From positions 1 to 21,030 of the forward strand of contig JBKKCR010000001.1 of NCBI GenBank assembly GCA_046712825.1: a stretch of 21,030 nucleotides of DNA, in the 5' to 3' direction. Numbering within the stretch: position 1 is the stretch's first letter; the number at the start of each line of letters is the position of its first letter. The DNA comes from DATFGK01 sp046712825 (GTDB lineage: Bacteria; Actinomycetota; AC-67). A program made the position numbers and the translations under genes. The notes beneath the pieces were generated by a model. That model did not search any database. It was not told the DNA's origin and saw nothing but the letters and a program-made list of their open reading frames with translations. Below are positions 1 to 7,863 of the stretch, piece after piece.

Positions 1-722
1 CGGTTGTCGAGCCAGCCGCTCAGTCCGTCGCCGCCCTTGAGGGGGGATGCGATCCACATCCCCGCCGTTCCGCGCGAGCGACGACGGAGCGCCGTTCCGC
101 CTTGCGCCAGCTTCTGGAGTGCTGCGCGCAGCCCGATCGGGTAGCGGGTGTACCGGGCGCCGTTGATATCGGCGGCCGACTCACGGTCGCGACTGAGTGC
201 CGACGGCATGAACAGAACGCCCAGAGGAAGTACCGAGCCCAGCAGGGTCGACGCCACCTGCATCACCAGCGTGTCGCGATTCTGGATGTGCGCCAGCTCG
301 TGACCGAGCACCCCCTCGAGCTCCATCCGGTTGAGCGAGTCGAGAAGCCCCCGCGTGACGACCAGGCTCGCGTGTTTCGGGTCGACGCCGGTCGCGAACG
401 CATTGAGCGCCGGATCTTCAACCACGAGAAGGGCCGGTTTCGGAAGTCCGGAAGCGATCGATAGCCCTTCGGCGATGTTGTAGAGACGGGGCTCCTTGTC
501 GGGCGTTACCGGGTGAGCGCCCGCGCGCGCAAGCAGGATGCGATCCCCCGCCGCGAAGGAAAGCCCCGCGACGATCCCCGCGACGACGAACGACGCTGCC
601 GCGCCGATGATGCCGGCGCCGAAGAGCCAGCCCACGGCGAACCCGATCGCGGTGATGCCGGCGACGAAGCAGGCGGCGATCGTCCGAGCCCAGCGGGGAT
701 TGTCTCGTGAGAGATCCAGCAT
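1..722 (-). CDS. htpX: M48 zinc metalloprotease, HtpX-like, shortened (3' end cut by window edge)
   Basis: Membrane-embedded zinc protease of the HtpX family (peptidase M48), which degrades damaged membrane proteins. Read from an ATG at 722, 240 codons are visible before the window edge. Two N-terminal hydrophobic segments lie at about residues 13-34 and 37-57. The catalytic HELAH is at 141-145 and the probable third zinc ligand is Glu181 in RESAAD. It is clearly paralogous to the complete protease just upstream, and the HELAH falls at the same residue number. Oddly, the stretch between HELAH and the glutamate is 41 residues shorter, leaving one hydrophobic segment (about 150-173) where HtpX normally has a two-helix hairpin. 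The start lies 8 bases after the previous stop, and an AAGGAG 14 bases upstream is rather distant for a ribosome site. The C-terminal end is not visible. Confidence 0.88.
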   Translation of the reverse strand, partial: MLDLSRDNPRWARTIAACFVAGITAIGFAVGWLFGAGIIGAAASFVVAGIVAGLSFAAGDRILLARAGAHPVTPDKEPRLYNIAEGLSIASGLPKPALLVVEDPALNAFATGVDPKHASLVVTRGLLDSLNRMELEGVLGHELAHIQNRDTLVMQVASTLLGSVLPLGVLFMPSALSRDRESAADINGARYTRYPIGLRAALQKLAQGGTALRRRSRGTAGMWIASPLKGGDGLSGWLDN

Positions 723-730
723 GATCGGAC

Positions 731-1630
731 TCAGATCTCCTTGAGGATCTTGATGCGCTCGTCGAGCGGGGGATGCGTGTCGAAAAGGCGGTTGAGCCAC
801 CCGAAGAACCCTTGTTCGCGCTGTAGTGGTGATTCGATCCACAGTGCCGCTGTAGCACGTGACGCCGACCGAACCACGGTCTGATCATCGCGCAGCTTCT
901 CCAGCGCCGAGATCAGCCCGGGAGGATACCGGGTGTATTGCACGCCGGAAACATCGGCGAGGGACTCGCGCTGGCGGCTGATCGTCGCCCGGATGACCTG
1001 CGCGATGATCGGCATGAGGATGGCGAGAGCCAGCCCGACGAGCGCGAACACCGCCGCGCCACCGCCGCCTCCGTCGCGCCCGCGTCGGCGGCCGCCACCC
1101 CAGAACATGGCCCGCAGCGTCCAGTCGCTCACGAGAACGACGATGCCGAGGAGCGTCGCCGCGACGGCCATCACGAGCGTGTCGCGGTTCTTCACGTGCG
1201 CGAGCTCGTGGCCGACGACGCCTTCCAGCTCGACGCGATTCATCCTCTCGAGTAAACCGCGGGTGACGGCGATCGAAGCGTGCGCCGGATCGCGGCCGGT
1301 TGCGAAAGCGTTGGGTGCAGCGTCCTCGACGACGTAGACCTTCGGCTTCGGTATCCCGGCCGCGATGCAAAGTCCGTCCACGATGTTGTGGAGCCTCGGC
1401 TCTTGGTCGTGCGTCACTTCGCGCGCCCGGCTCACCGCGAGCACGATCTTGTCGCCGTGCCGATACGAGAGCCACGTCATGAACGTCGCGATCACCGCCG
1501 CGATCGGCACTCCGATGAACCCGCCGTCGAACAGGTAGCCGAAGACCCAGCCCATAGCCAGAACGACGAGAACGAAGCCGGCGATAAGGAGGATCGAGCG
1601 TCGCGTGTTCTTCCGGTAGAGGTCCCACAT
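731..1630 (-). CDS. htpX: M48 zinc metalloprotease HtpX
   Basis: Complete 299-residue HtpX-type membrane protease, the usual length for the family. Hydrophobic segments lie at about 14-35, 39-55, 155-170 and 192-213. HELAH at 141-145 supplies two zinc-binding histidines and the general base; Glu222 in RESLAD is the expected third ligand. A glycine/arginine-rich loop (about 178-191) separates the last two membrane segments. The C-terminus ends with the DTHPPLDERI motif typical of HtpX. The known role is proteolytic quality control of cytoplasmic-membrane proteins. The ATG at 1630 is preceded by AGGGA at suitable spacing. It follows lemA by 61 bases and precedes a second htpX by 8 bases; lemA-htpX adjacency is common in bacteria, though the biochemical link is unclear. 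Confidence 0.95.
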   Translation of the reverse strand: MWDLYRKNTRRSILLIAGFVLVVLAMGWVFGYLFDGGFIGVPIAAVIATFMTWLSYRHGDKIVLAVSRAREVTHDQEPRLHNIVDGLCIAAGIPKPKVYVVEDAAPNAFATGRDPAHASIAVTRGLLERMNRVELEGVVGHELAHVKNRDTLVMAVAATLLGIVVLVSDWTLRAMFWGGGRRRGRDGGGGGAAVFALVGLALAILMPIIAQVIRATISRQRESLADVSGVQYTRYPPGLISALEKLRDDQTVVRSASRATAALWIESPLQREQGFFGWLNRLFDTHPPLDERIKILKEI

Positions 1631-1691
1631 AGCGGGTCCCTACGCTATCGGGTCCGGAGAGCGCGCGAGCGGTGGTCGGCTCGGCGGGAGG

Positions 1692-2243
1692 CTAGAACTG
1701 AACTTGGACGGGCCCGGTGGCCGCTTCCTCGGTCTCGAAGAACTCGCGGGTCTTGAAGCCGCCCATCGAGGCAACGATCGCCGAGGGGAACTGCTGCACG
1801 AGGTTGTTGAAGCTCAGAACCTGGTCGTTGTAGAACTGGCGAGCGAAGGCGATGCGTCCTTCCGTCCCGGTCAGCTCCTCTTGCAACGCGAGGAAATTCT
1901 GGTTCGCCTTCAGGTCGGGGTAGTTCTCGACCACGGCCATCAGCTGCCGGAGCGCTTGGGTGATCATGTTCTCGGCTTGGGCCTGTTCCCCGACGGTCTT
2001 CGCGGCGATTCCGGCGGCGCGCGCGGCGGTCACGTTCTCGAAGGTCTGCTTCTCGTGCGCCGCGTACCCCTTCACCGTATTGACGAGGTTCGGGATCAAG
2101 TCGTAGCGGCGCCGGAGCTGCACGTCGATCTGCGACCAGGCGTTGTCGATCTGGTTGCGGTACCGGACGAGCCGGTTGTAGATCGTGATGCCGATGATGA
2201 GCAGCAGCGCCACGACGCCGAGGACGATCCACAACGCGATCAT
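1692..2243 (-). CDS. lemA: LemA family protein
   Basis: A 183-residue LemA family protein. From the chosen ATG it begins with a single membrane anchor (about residues 2-20), followed by the family signature of a YNxLVxxRNxxDNAWSQIDVQLRRR type and then RYDLIPNLVNTVKGYA. The rest is predicted helical, and FARQFYND near residue 150 also matches the family. LemA proteins are N-terminally anchored helical-bundle proteins of poorly defined function, often beside HtpX-like proteases, as here. The frame stays open for 28 codons upstream into the end of pimA, but family length and the anchor favour the ATG at 2243, 34 bases after the pimA stop. No strong ribosome site is visible. The same orientation suggests transcription with pimA and the htpX genes. 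Confidence 0.93.
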   Translation of the reverse strand: MIALWIVLGVVALLLIIGITIYNRLVRYRNQIDNAWSQIDVQLRRRYDLIPNLVNTVKGYAAHEKQTFENVTAARAAGIAAKTVGEQAQAENMITQALRQLMAVVENYPDLKANQNFLALQEELTGTEGRIAFARQFYNDQVLSFNNLVQQFPSAIVASMGGFKTREFFETEEAATGPVQVQF

Positions 2244-2277
2244 TCGGGCGCAATCGTAGGGTCCGCCCCCCGGGGCG

Positions 2278-3384
2278 TCAACGTCGTTTCCGCTTACGCT
2301 CCGGGACCGAGTCGAGGGCTTCCTCATAGACGGCCTCGATCTCGCCGGCGATCACCGGCCAGTCGTAACGGAGGGCGCGTTCCCGGCCGGCCTCTCCCAT
2401 AGCCCTCGCGCGGGCGGGATCGTCGAGGATCCGCGCCAGCGCCTCAGCGAGCGCCGCGGGATCGCCGGGGGGCGCGAGCAGCCCATCGACGCCGTCGCGG
2501 AGCACCGCCGCGTAGCCCGGGATGTTCGAGGCGACCACCGGTCTCCCGGCGGCCATGCCTTCGAGGAGGACGATGCCGAAGCTCTCCCCGCCGAGCGACG
2601 GCACGCACACGACGGAGGCGAGGCCCATCGACTGGGCGAGCTCCCACGGCTCTACGCGGCCGACGAAGGTGACGTCCTCGCGCAGCGCCTCGGGGATCGC
2701 CTCCTCGCAGGCACGTCGCTCGGAGCCCTCGCCCACCATGATGAGGGCCGCGTCCGGGTGACGTTCCTTGAGCGCTGGGATGGCGTCGATAAGCACGCGC
2801 GCGCCCTTCCTCGGCTCGAAGCGTCCTATGAAAAGGACCGTCGACCCCGCGGGTTCGGGCAGTCCCGCGAAGACCGAGCAGTCCACCCCGTTCGGGATCA
2901 CTCGCATCCCGTTGCCCAGCGCCTCCTCGACCGTCCGGCGAGCCTCCTCGGACACCGCGATGCGACCCGCGAGCCGCCGATACAACGGGCGCAGGGCCGG
3001 CGATGCCATCCGGTAGGCCCGCGATCGCGGGGCGCTCGCGTGGAACGTCGCAACGACGGGCAGGCGAGTGGCCAGCAGCGCAGCCAGCCCGACGCTCGGC
3101 GCGAACGGCTCGTGGACGTGGACCACATCGGGCCGGTACCTACGGATGACCACGCGTATACGCATCGCGACCCGCGGCCCGAAAGCGAGGCGCGCGATCG
3201 ATCCGTTGTACGGGATCGGGACGCTGCGACCGACCGAGGTGACCCCGGGAGCATCGGCCGCATCGGGCGCCACGATTCGAACCTCGTGGCCCCGGGCCCG
3301 CATCGCGGCCGCGAGGTTCGCGACGTGCGCGCCGACCCCACCAGGCGTCGCCCATGAGTAGGGGCATGCCACCAGAATCTTCAT
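2278..3384 (-). CDS. pimA: GT4 glycosyltransferase, probable phosphatidylinositol mannosyltransferase PimA
   Basis: GT-B fold glycosyltransferase of family GT4, 368 residues. PimA transfers mannose from GDP-mannose to the 2-position of phosphatidyl-myo-inositol at the inner face of the membrane. Diagnostic features: start MKILVACPYSWATPGGVGAH with the GGV acceptor loop at 15-17, VVHVHEPFAP (88-96), TFHASA with His117, GRFEPRKG (187-194) and GGESFGIVLLEGMAAG (265-280) with Glu267 and Glu275 in the E-x7-E donor-site motif. The ATG at 3384 is supported by GAAGG about 8 bases upstream; the open frame runs 11 codons further. The assignment rests on sequence motifs together with the conserved neighbours, an acyltransferase and a PIP synthase directly upstream. 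A different GDP-mannose or UDP-sugar donor cannot be excluded from sequence alone. Confidence 0.87.
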   Translation of the reverse strand: MKILVACPYSWATPGGVGAHVANLAAAMRARGHEVRIVAPDAADAPGVTSVGRSVPIPYNGSIARLAFGPRVAMRIRVVIRRYRPDVVHVHEPFAPSVGLAALLATRLPVVATFHASAPRSRAYRMASPALRPLYRRLAGRIAVSEEARRTVEEALGNGMRVIPNGVDCSVFAGLPEPAGSTVLFIGRFEPRKGARVLIDAIPALKERHPDAALIMVGEGSERRACEEAIPEALREDVTFVGRVEPWELAQSMGLASVVCVPSLGGESFGIVLLEGMAAGRPVVASNIPGYAAVLRDGVDGLLAPPGDPAALAEALARILDDPARARAMGEAGRERALRYDWPVIAGEIEAVYEEALDSVPERKRKRR

Positions 3385-3403
3385 GGTCGAACCTTCATGG
3401 GCG

Positions 3404-4339
3404 TCAGGCCGGCGCACCGGCCGGAGGTGCGTCCGCGGGCCGGTCGGCCGGCAGCCACATGGGCGAGAACGCGTGCCACTGCTCGGGCTGCCGAGCGATC
3501 AGCCGCTCGTAAGCTTGCGCCAGACGCTGAGTGAGGAGCGCGACGTTCTCCGGCGTCTCACCGGTGACGCCGCCGTCGATCGGATCCATCACCCACGCGT
3601 GCCAGTCGCCGTCGGGCAGCTGATAGATGCAGGCGGGGATCAGCGGGACGCCTGCCCGGAGGGCGAGCACCGCCGGGCCGGGCGGCATCTTGGTCGTGCG
3701 CCCGAACATCTTCACCGCGACTCCCGAGCCGGTGATGTCGCGATCCGACACGAGCGCTACGTATCCGCCTTCCCTGATCTTCTCCAGGCATCGTGCGGTG
3801 GCGTCGCCACCCCGGACGAGCGGGATGATCGTCATGCCGAGCCCGCGGCGGTGCTCCACGAACCGGTCGAACAACATTCTGGGGCGCAGCACTTCGACCA
3901 CGACGGTGAGTGGCCAGCGCTCCGCGACCCAACGACCTCCGGTGTCCCAGTTCCCGAGGTGCGGGGTCGCGAGCACGCCGCCGCGACCGCGCGCGTGGAT
4001 CTTCGCAAGCGTCTCCAGGCCTTCGCCGCGGAGCCGTGCGGTGAGCTCTTGACTGGACAGATCCTGAAGCCGGAACGTTTCCATCCAGTAGCGGCCGTAG
4101 CTGTTGAATGCCTCGTGCACCGTCCGGTCGAGCCGCGGACCGGGGCCCACGACGGGAAGGAGGTTGTCCCGTACGACCTCGCGCCGGCGCGTATTGCGCC
4201 GATAGGAGCGCCCCGAGGACCAGTCGAACAGTTTTCGCGCGAGCCGTTCGGGGAGCGCGCGCGCAAGCCGCCACACGAGCAGATACGCGAGCCCGATGAG
4301 CTTCAGCCGCAAGCCCTCGCGGCGCGCCTCGCCGGCCAT
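3404..4339 (-). CDS. patA: PatA-type phosphatidylinositol mannoside acyltransferase (LpxL/HtrB family)
   Basis: A 311-residue member of the lysophospholipid/lipid A acyltransferase family. The catalytic HX4D motif is HLGNWD at residues 127-132, followed by VEVLRPRMLFDRFVEHRRG (about 148-166) and by VSDRDITGSG (197-206), all typical of the family. A short hydrophobic stretch near residues 13-23 probably attaches it to the membrane. In mycobacteria PatA moves a palmitoyl group from acyl-CoA to the mannose that PimA adds, and its gene sits between those for PIP synthase and PimA, exactly as here. The start ATG at 4339 lies 2 bases after the upstream stop, so translation is probably coupled; longer readings of the frame run into the pgsA gene. 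The C-terminal tail is rich in Pro and Ala. Confidence 0.88.
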   Translation of the reverse strand: MAGEARREGLRLKLIGLAYLLVWRLARALPERLARKLFDWSSGRSYRRNTRRREVVRDNLLPVVGPGPRLDRTVHEAFNSYGRYWMETFRLQDLSSQELTARLRGEGLETLAKIHARGRGGVLATPHLGNWDTGGRWVAERWPLTVVVEVLRPRMLFDRFVEHRRGLGMTIIPLVRGGDATARCLEKIREGGYVALVSDRDITGSGVAVKMFGRTTKMPPGPAVLALRAGVPLIPACIYQLPDGDWHAWVMDPIDGGVTGETPENVALLTQRLAQAYERLIARQPEQWHAFSPMWLPADRPADAPPAGAPA

Positions 4340-4341
4340 CT

Positions 4342-4956
4342 CTATGGGGTCCGGTCGGTCGCGCGCTCCGCGGCGGCCTGCCGGTGAACCATGAGGAGAC
4401 GCTGGACGACGGTGGCTGCGGCCAGGATCGCGAGCGCCCACATCGCCGGCTCGACGGCTCCGACGATCATCAGTGCGGTGCCGTAGAGGATGGCTCGCTC
4501 AGGTCGTTCCGCCCACCCGCCTTCGCATCGAAAGCCGAGGCTCTCGGCGCGCGCCTTCACGTAGGACACCAGATACGAGAACACCAGAGCCGCGAGCGCG
4601 ACACCGGCGAGGCGGGGCCGCTCCAAACGGAAGCGGTACGCGAGCGCGATCAGCAGAGAAGCCTCGCCGATCCGGTCGGTGACCGAGTCGATCATCGCGC
4701 CCCACCTGCTCGCGGTCCCGCGACGCCTGGCGATCATCCCGTCGAAGAGGTCGAGGAAGGTCGCGGGGACGAAGATCGCCGCCCCAACGCCGAACTTGCC
4801 CTGCGCGACGAAGACGGCGGCTGTAAGCGTGCCGACCAACCCGAGCATCGTGATCCCGTTGGGGGTGATAGGCGTTGCGTCGATCACACGGGCGAGCGGC
4901 TCGGCGATCTTCGCGACGACTTGACGCGCGTTCGACAGCATCGGTTGCGTAAGCAT
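4342..4956 (-). CDS. pgsA: CDP-alcohol phosphatidyltransferase, probable phosphatidylinositol phosphate synthase
   Basis: Integral membrane enzyme of 204 residues. The complete CDP-alcohol phosphotransferase signature is present: Asp69, Asp72, Gly73, Ala76, Arg77, Gly86, Asp90 and Asp94 with the exact D-x2-DG-x2-AR-x8-G-x3-D-x3-D spacing. The later block with YVKARAESLG and AERPER is characteristic of actinobacterial PIP synthases, which join CDP-diacylglycerol and inositol 1-phosphate, the first step towards PI and PI mannosides. Several hydrophobic segments flank these motifs. It is the first gene of the minus-strand run and faces the EF-G gene across a 136-base gap. The start is uncertain: the ATG at 4956 has an AGGG that sits very close, and an ATG at 4941 is also possible. 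Confidence 0.9.
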   Translation of the reverse strand: MLTQPMLSNARQVVAKIAEPLARVIDATPITPNGITMLGLVGTLTAAVFVAQGKFGVGAAIFVPATFLDLFDGMIARRRGTASRWGAMIDSVTDRIGEASLLIALAYRFRLERPRLAGVALAALVFSYLVSYVKARAESLGFRCEGGWAERPERAILYGTALMIVGAVEPAMWALAILAAATVVQRLLMVHRQAAAERATDRTP

Positions 4957-5035
4957 AACCCTGGCGCGTCGTATCCCCAGGTCAGCGCTCGTGCTGTGCC
5001 TCGGACGTGCCGACCGTGGCTCGATGCGGCGTGGC

Positions 5036-5041
5036 TATAAT
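5036..5041 (+). promoter_or_regulatory. Perfect TATAAT -10 hexamer upstream of the EF-G-like gene
   Basis: A consensus TATAAT stands out in GC-rich surroundings within the 136-base gap between the divergent pgsA and EF-G-like genes. It would give a transcript starting near 5048 and a leader of about 45 bases before the GTG at 5093. No good -35 hexamer is seen 16-19 bases upstream, so it may depend on the -10 alone or on an activator. The inferred promoter for pgsA on the other strand is not recognisable. Confidence 0.5.
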
Positions 5042-5092
5042 GGCGCCCCGGTCAACCGCCGTGCGTCCATCGGTGAACGAAAGGATCGGCCT

Positions 5093-7171
5093 GTGAAGAC
5101 GTATCCCAGCGACCGGATCCGGAACGTCGTGCTCGTCGGCCACGGTGGAGCGGGGAAGACGTCGCTCACCGAGGCGCTCCTCCACGCCGCCGGGGCCATC
5201 AATCGGCCGGGTCGAGTCGAGGACGGCAACACGGTGAGCGACTTCGACCCGTACGAAGTGACGAAGGGAATCTCGATCTCTCTGTCGCTCGCTCCCTTCG
5301 AGTGGAAGGACCACAAGATCAACCTGCTCGACGCGCCGGGCTACGCCGACTTCGTTGGGGACGCCGAGGCCGGGATCCGTGCCGCGGACGCTGCGATCAT
5401 CGTCATATCCGCGGTGGAAGGCCTCGAGGTCCAGGCCCGCGTCGCCTGGGACATCGCCGAGCATCTCGGGATCCCGCGTGCGTTCTTCATCAACAAGCTC
5501 GACCGTGAGCGCGCTTCTTTCCAGCGGACCATGGACGAGCTGACCGCGACCTTCGGCAACAAGGTCGCTCCCCTGCATCTACCGATCGGTGAGGAGCACG
5601 ACTTCCGCGGTGTGGTCGACCTCCTCGGGGATCGTGCGTTCACGTACGACGACGGCTCCCGCAGCGAGACGGCGATCCCCGAGGATCTTTCCGCCAGGGA
5701 AGCGGTCTTGCACGAGAAGCTCGTCGAGTCGGTTGTCGAGACCGATGATGGGCTGATGGAGCGCTACCTGGAGGGCGGGACGATCGACACCAAGGAGATC
5801 GTCGCGGCTCTCAGCAAGGCCATCGCGGCCGGCATAACGGTTCCGGTGCTGTGCGGGAGCGCAACGAAGGGCATCGGCGTCGACCTGCTTGCGGATTTCA
5901 TCGTCGACGAGGTCCCCTCTCCCCTCGAGCGGCTTTCGGTCAAGGCGACGAAAGGCGGTGAGGAGAGCGAGCTCCCGCCCGATGCCGACGGTCCCCTGGC
6001 GGCGCTCGTCTTCAAGACCCTGTCGGATCCCTACGTCGGCAAGCTCACGTTCTTCCGCGTCTACTCCGGCACCTTCCGCCCCGACCAAACGGTGTTCAAT
6101 GCGACTCGGGACGCGGAGGAGCGCGTCGGGCAGGTACATACGTTGCGAGGCAAGCATCAGGAAACGGTCTCAGAGGTGCCGGCCGGCGACATCGGAGCGC
6201 TCGCCAAGCTTTCGCACACGATCACCGGCGACACGCTCGCATCGCGCGCGACCCCCCTGGTTCTCCAGGGCGTCGAGTTCCCGGAACCGTTGCTGGCCGT
6301 CGCCATCGAGCCGAAAACCAAAGGCGACGAGGACAAGTTGTCGATCGCGTTGCACAAGCTCGCCGACGAAGATCCGACGTTCCGTCACGAGCGGAACTCC
6401 CAAACCCACCAGACGCTGATCATGGGGATGGGCGAAGCCCACCTCGACGTCATCGTTCACCGACTGGCGCGCCACCACGTCGAGGTCAATACGCTCCCGC
6501 CGAAGGTTGCCTATCGCGAAACCATCAAGCGAACGGCCTCCGCTCAAGGTCGTCACGTCAAGCAATCGGGCGGCCGGGGTCAGTACGCGGTGTGCTCACT
6601 GGAGCTTTCCCCCTTACCGCGTGGGGCCGGCTTCGAGTTTCAGAACGCGATCGTCGGCGGCGCGATCCCGGGCAACTTCATCCCTTCAGTCGAGAAAGGC
6701 GCGCGGAAGGCGCTCGAGGAGGGCGTGCTTGCGGGCTACCTGTTCGTCGACGTCAAAGCGAGGCTCTTCGACGGCAAGTTCCATTCCGTCGACTCCTCGG
6801 ATATCGCGTTCCAGCTCGCCGGAGGGCACGCGTTCAAGGATGCCGCTCGCGAGGCCGGCGTCGTGTTGCTCGAGCCGATCATGGATCTCGACGTCATGAC
6901 ACCAGACGACACCGTCGGCGACATAATGGGCGACCTCTCCTCGAAACGCGCGCGTATCGAAGGTTCGGAGCCCGTCGGTCGCGGCTGGACGCACATCAAG
7001 GCGAAGGTCCCGCAAGGCGAGGTGCTCAGGTATTCGATCGACCTACGGTCCAAGACCGGAGGCCGCGCGACCTTCCGGGTCGCCTTCTCCCACTACGAGG
7101 AAGCTCCGTCGCACGTGCAAGAGAAAGTCATCACCGAGGCCCAGAAAGCGAAAGAAGAAGCGCACAAGTAG
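5093..7171 (+). CDS. fusA2: Elongation factor G-like GTPase (EF-G2 type)
   Basis: A 692-residue translational GTPase with EF-G architecture: G domain, domain II and the C-terminal EF-G domains. G1 is GHGGAGKTS (16-24), the switch I region has EVTKGISIS, G3 is DAPG (80-83) rather than DTPG, and G4 is NKLD (134-137). Further on are CGSATKGIG (G5 region) and the domain IV-like stretch QSGGRGQYAVCSL. The GGAG in the P-loop, where canonical EF-G has IDAG, and the DAPGYADF switch II are features of the EF-G2 branch (mycobacterial FusA2). Members keep GTPase activity but their role in translocation is unsettled. There are no rpsL, rpsG or tuf neighbours, as expected for a paralogue outside the str operon. 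The GTG at 5093 was chosen because AAGGA sits 7 bases upstream; the open frame extends 34 codons further with unlikely sequence. Confidence 0.92.
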   Translation: MKTYPSDRIRNVVLVGHGGAGKTSLTEALLHAAGAINRPGRVEDGNTVSDFDPYEVTKGISISLSLAPFEWKDHKINLLDAPGYADFVGDAEAGIRAADAAIIVISAVEGLEVQARVAWDIAEHLGIPRAFFINKLDRERASFQRTMDELTATFGNKVAPLHLPIGEEHDFRGVVDLLGDRAFTYDDGSRSETAIPEDLSAREAVLHEKLVESVVETDDGLMERYLEGGTIDTKEIVAALSKAIAAGITVPVLCGSATKGIGVDLLADFIVDEVPSPLERLSVKATKGGEESELPPDADGPLAALVFKTLSDPYVGKLTFFRVYSGTFRPDQTVFNATRDAEERVGQVHTLRGKHQETVSEVPAGDIGALAKLSHTITGDTLASRATPLVLQGVEFPEPLLAVAIEPKTKGDEDKLSIALHKLADEDPTFRHERNSQTHQTLIMGMGEAHLDVIVHRLARHHVEVNTLPPKVAYRETIKRTASAQGRHVKQSGGRGQYAVCSLELSPLPRGAGFEFQNAIVGGAIPGNFIPSVEKGARKALEEGVLAGYLFVDVKARLFDGKFHSVDSSDIAFQLAGGHAFKDAAREAGVVLLEPIMDLDVMTPDDTVGDIMGDLSSKRARIEGSEPVGRGWTHIKAKVPQGEVLRYSIDLRSKTGGRATFRVAFSHYEEAPSHVQEKVITEAQKAKEEAHK

Positions 7172-7200
7172 CCGCCGGGCCGGGTGGAGCCGCCCCCGAG

Positions 7201-7863
7201 CTAGACCGCGCTTCGTTGGTTCTCGTCCCCGTTTCGGGGAAGAGGCGCCACGAGACCGTTCCGAACCGCGTAAGTCACTGCGGCGAGCTTCGAGTGCACG
7301 CCGAGCTTCGTGAGCACGTTCTGGATGTGCGTTCGCGCGGTGCTGTAGGCCACACCCATCTCGCGAGCGATCGCGACTGTGCTCTGCCCTTGCACGAGTC
7401 GGGTCAGCACTTCCCGTTCCCTGGGGGTCATGAACCGGAGTTGCTGGCCCTGCGTAGGCTCGCTGCTCCGCGGCGTTGTAACCGGGAGATCCTCCATGCG
7501 TTCGCGCGACAGCGCCGAGATCGTGGCCAGGATCCGATCGACGTCTTCCGACTTCAACAGATATGCGCCTGCGCCGGCACCCAGTGCCTTCGCGATGAGA
7601 TCCGGCTCACCCGACGCGCTCAGTACCGCAACCTTGGTTGAGGGGGAAGCTTCCACGACCCGTCGGATGCCGTCGATCCCCGCGTCGCCAGCACCGGCGA
7701 AGCTCATGTCCATCACACACACATCGACGTGCTCGGTTCGGACGACCTCGACGGCCTCTTCGGGGGTCAGCGAACACCCCACGATCTCGTGGCCGTTGGC
7801 CCGGAGCAGGGCTGCGAAGGTCTCGACGAGGAGACGGTGGTCGTCGCACAAGAGGATCCTCAC
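7201..7863 (-). CDS. NarL/LuxR-type response regulator, partner of the adjacent histidine kinase
   Basis: A 220-residue two-domain response regulator. The receiver domain (1-115) has acidic Asp7-Asp8, the phospho-acceptor Asp52 in CVMDMS, Ser82 and Lys104. The LuxR-type helix-turn-helix occupies about 145-202 (TPREREVLTRLVQG, then STARTHIQNVLTKLGVHSK). The GTG start at 7863 overlaps the histidine kinase stop by four bases (GTGA) and has an ideal AAGGAG 6 bases upstream, located inside the kinase gene; this settles the start against a 70-codon longer reading that only shadows the kinase. Kinase and regulator are almost certainly a cognate, translationally coupled pair. Targets are unknown; the divergent regulator gene and the nearby surface-glycan genes are candidates. 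It converges on the EF-G-like gene with 29 bases between the stops and no convincing terminator. Confidence 0.93.
   Translation of the reverse strand: MRILLCDDHRLLVETFAALLRANGHEIVGCSLTPEEAVEVVRTEHVDVCVMDMSFAGAGDAGIDGIRRVVEASPSTKVAVLSASGEPDLIAKALGAGAGAYLLKSEDVDRILATISALSRERMEDLPVTTPRSSEPTQGQQLRFMTPREREVLTRLVQGQSTVAIAREMGVAYSTARTHIQNVLTKLGVHSKLAAVTYAVRNGLVAPLPRNGDENQRSAV

Noticed and set aside
3383..4387. 334-residue plus-strand open frame opposite patA
   Set aside because: No recognisable domain and lies entirely over the PatA gene with its HX4D motif; treated as an antisense shadow.
7172..7200. GC-rich 29-base gap between the convergent EF-G-like and response regulator genes as a possible bidirectional terminator
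   Set aside because: Only a four-pair GGGC/GCCC stem can be drawn, with no T-tract on either strand.
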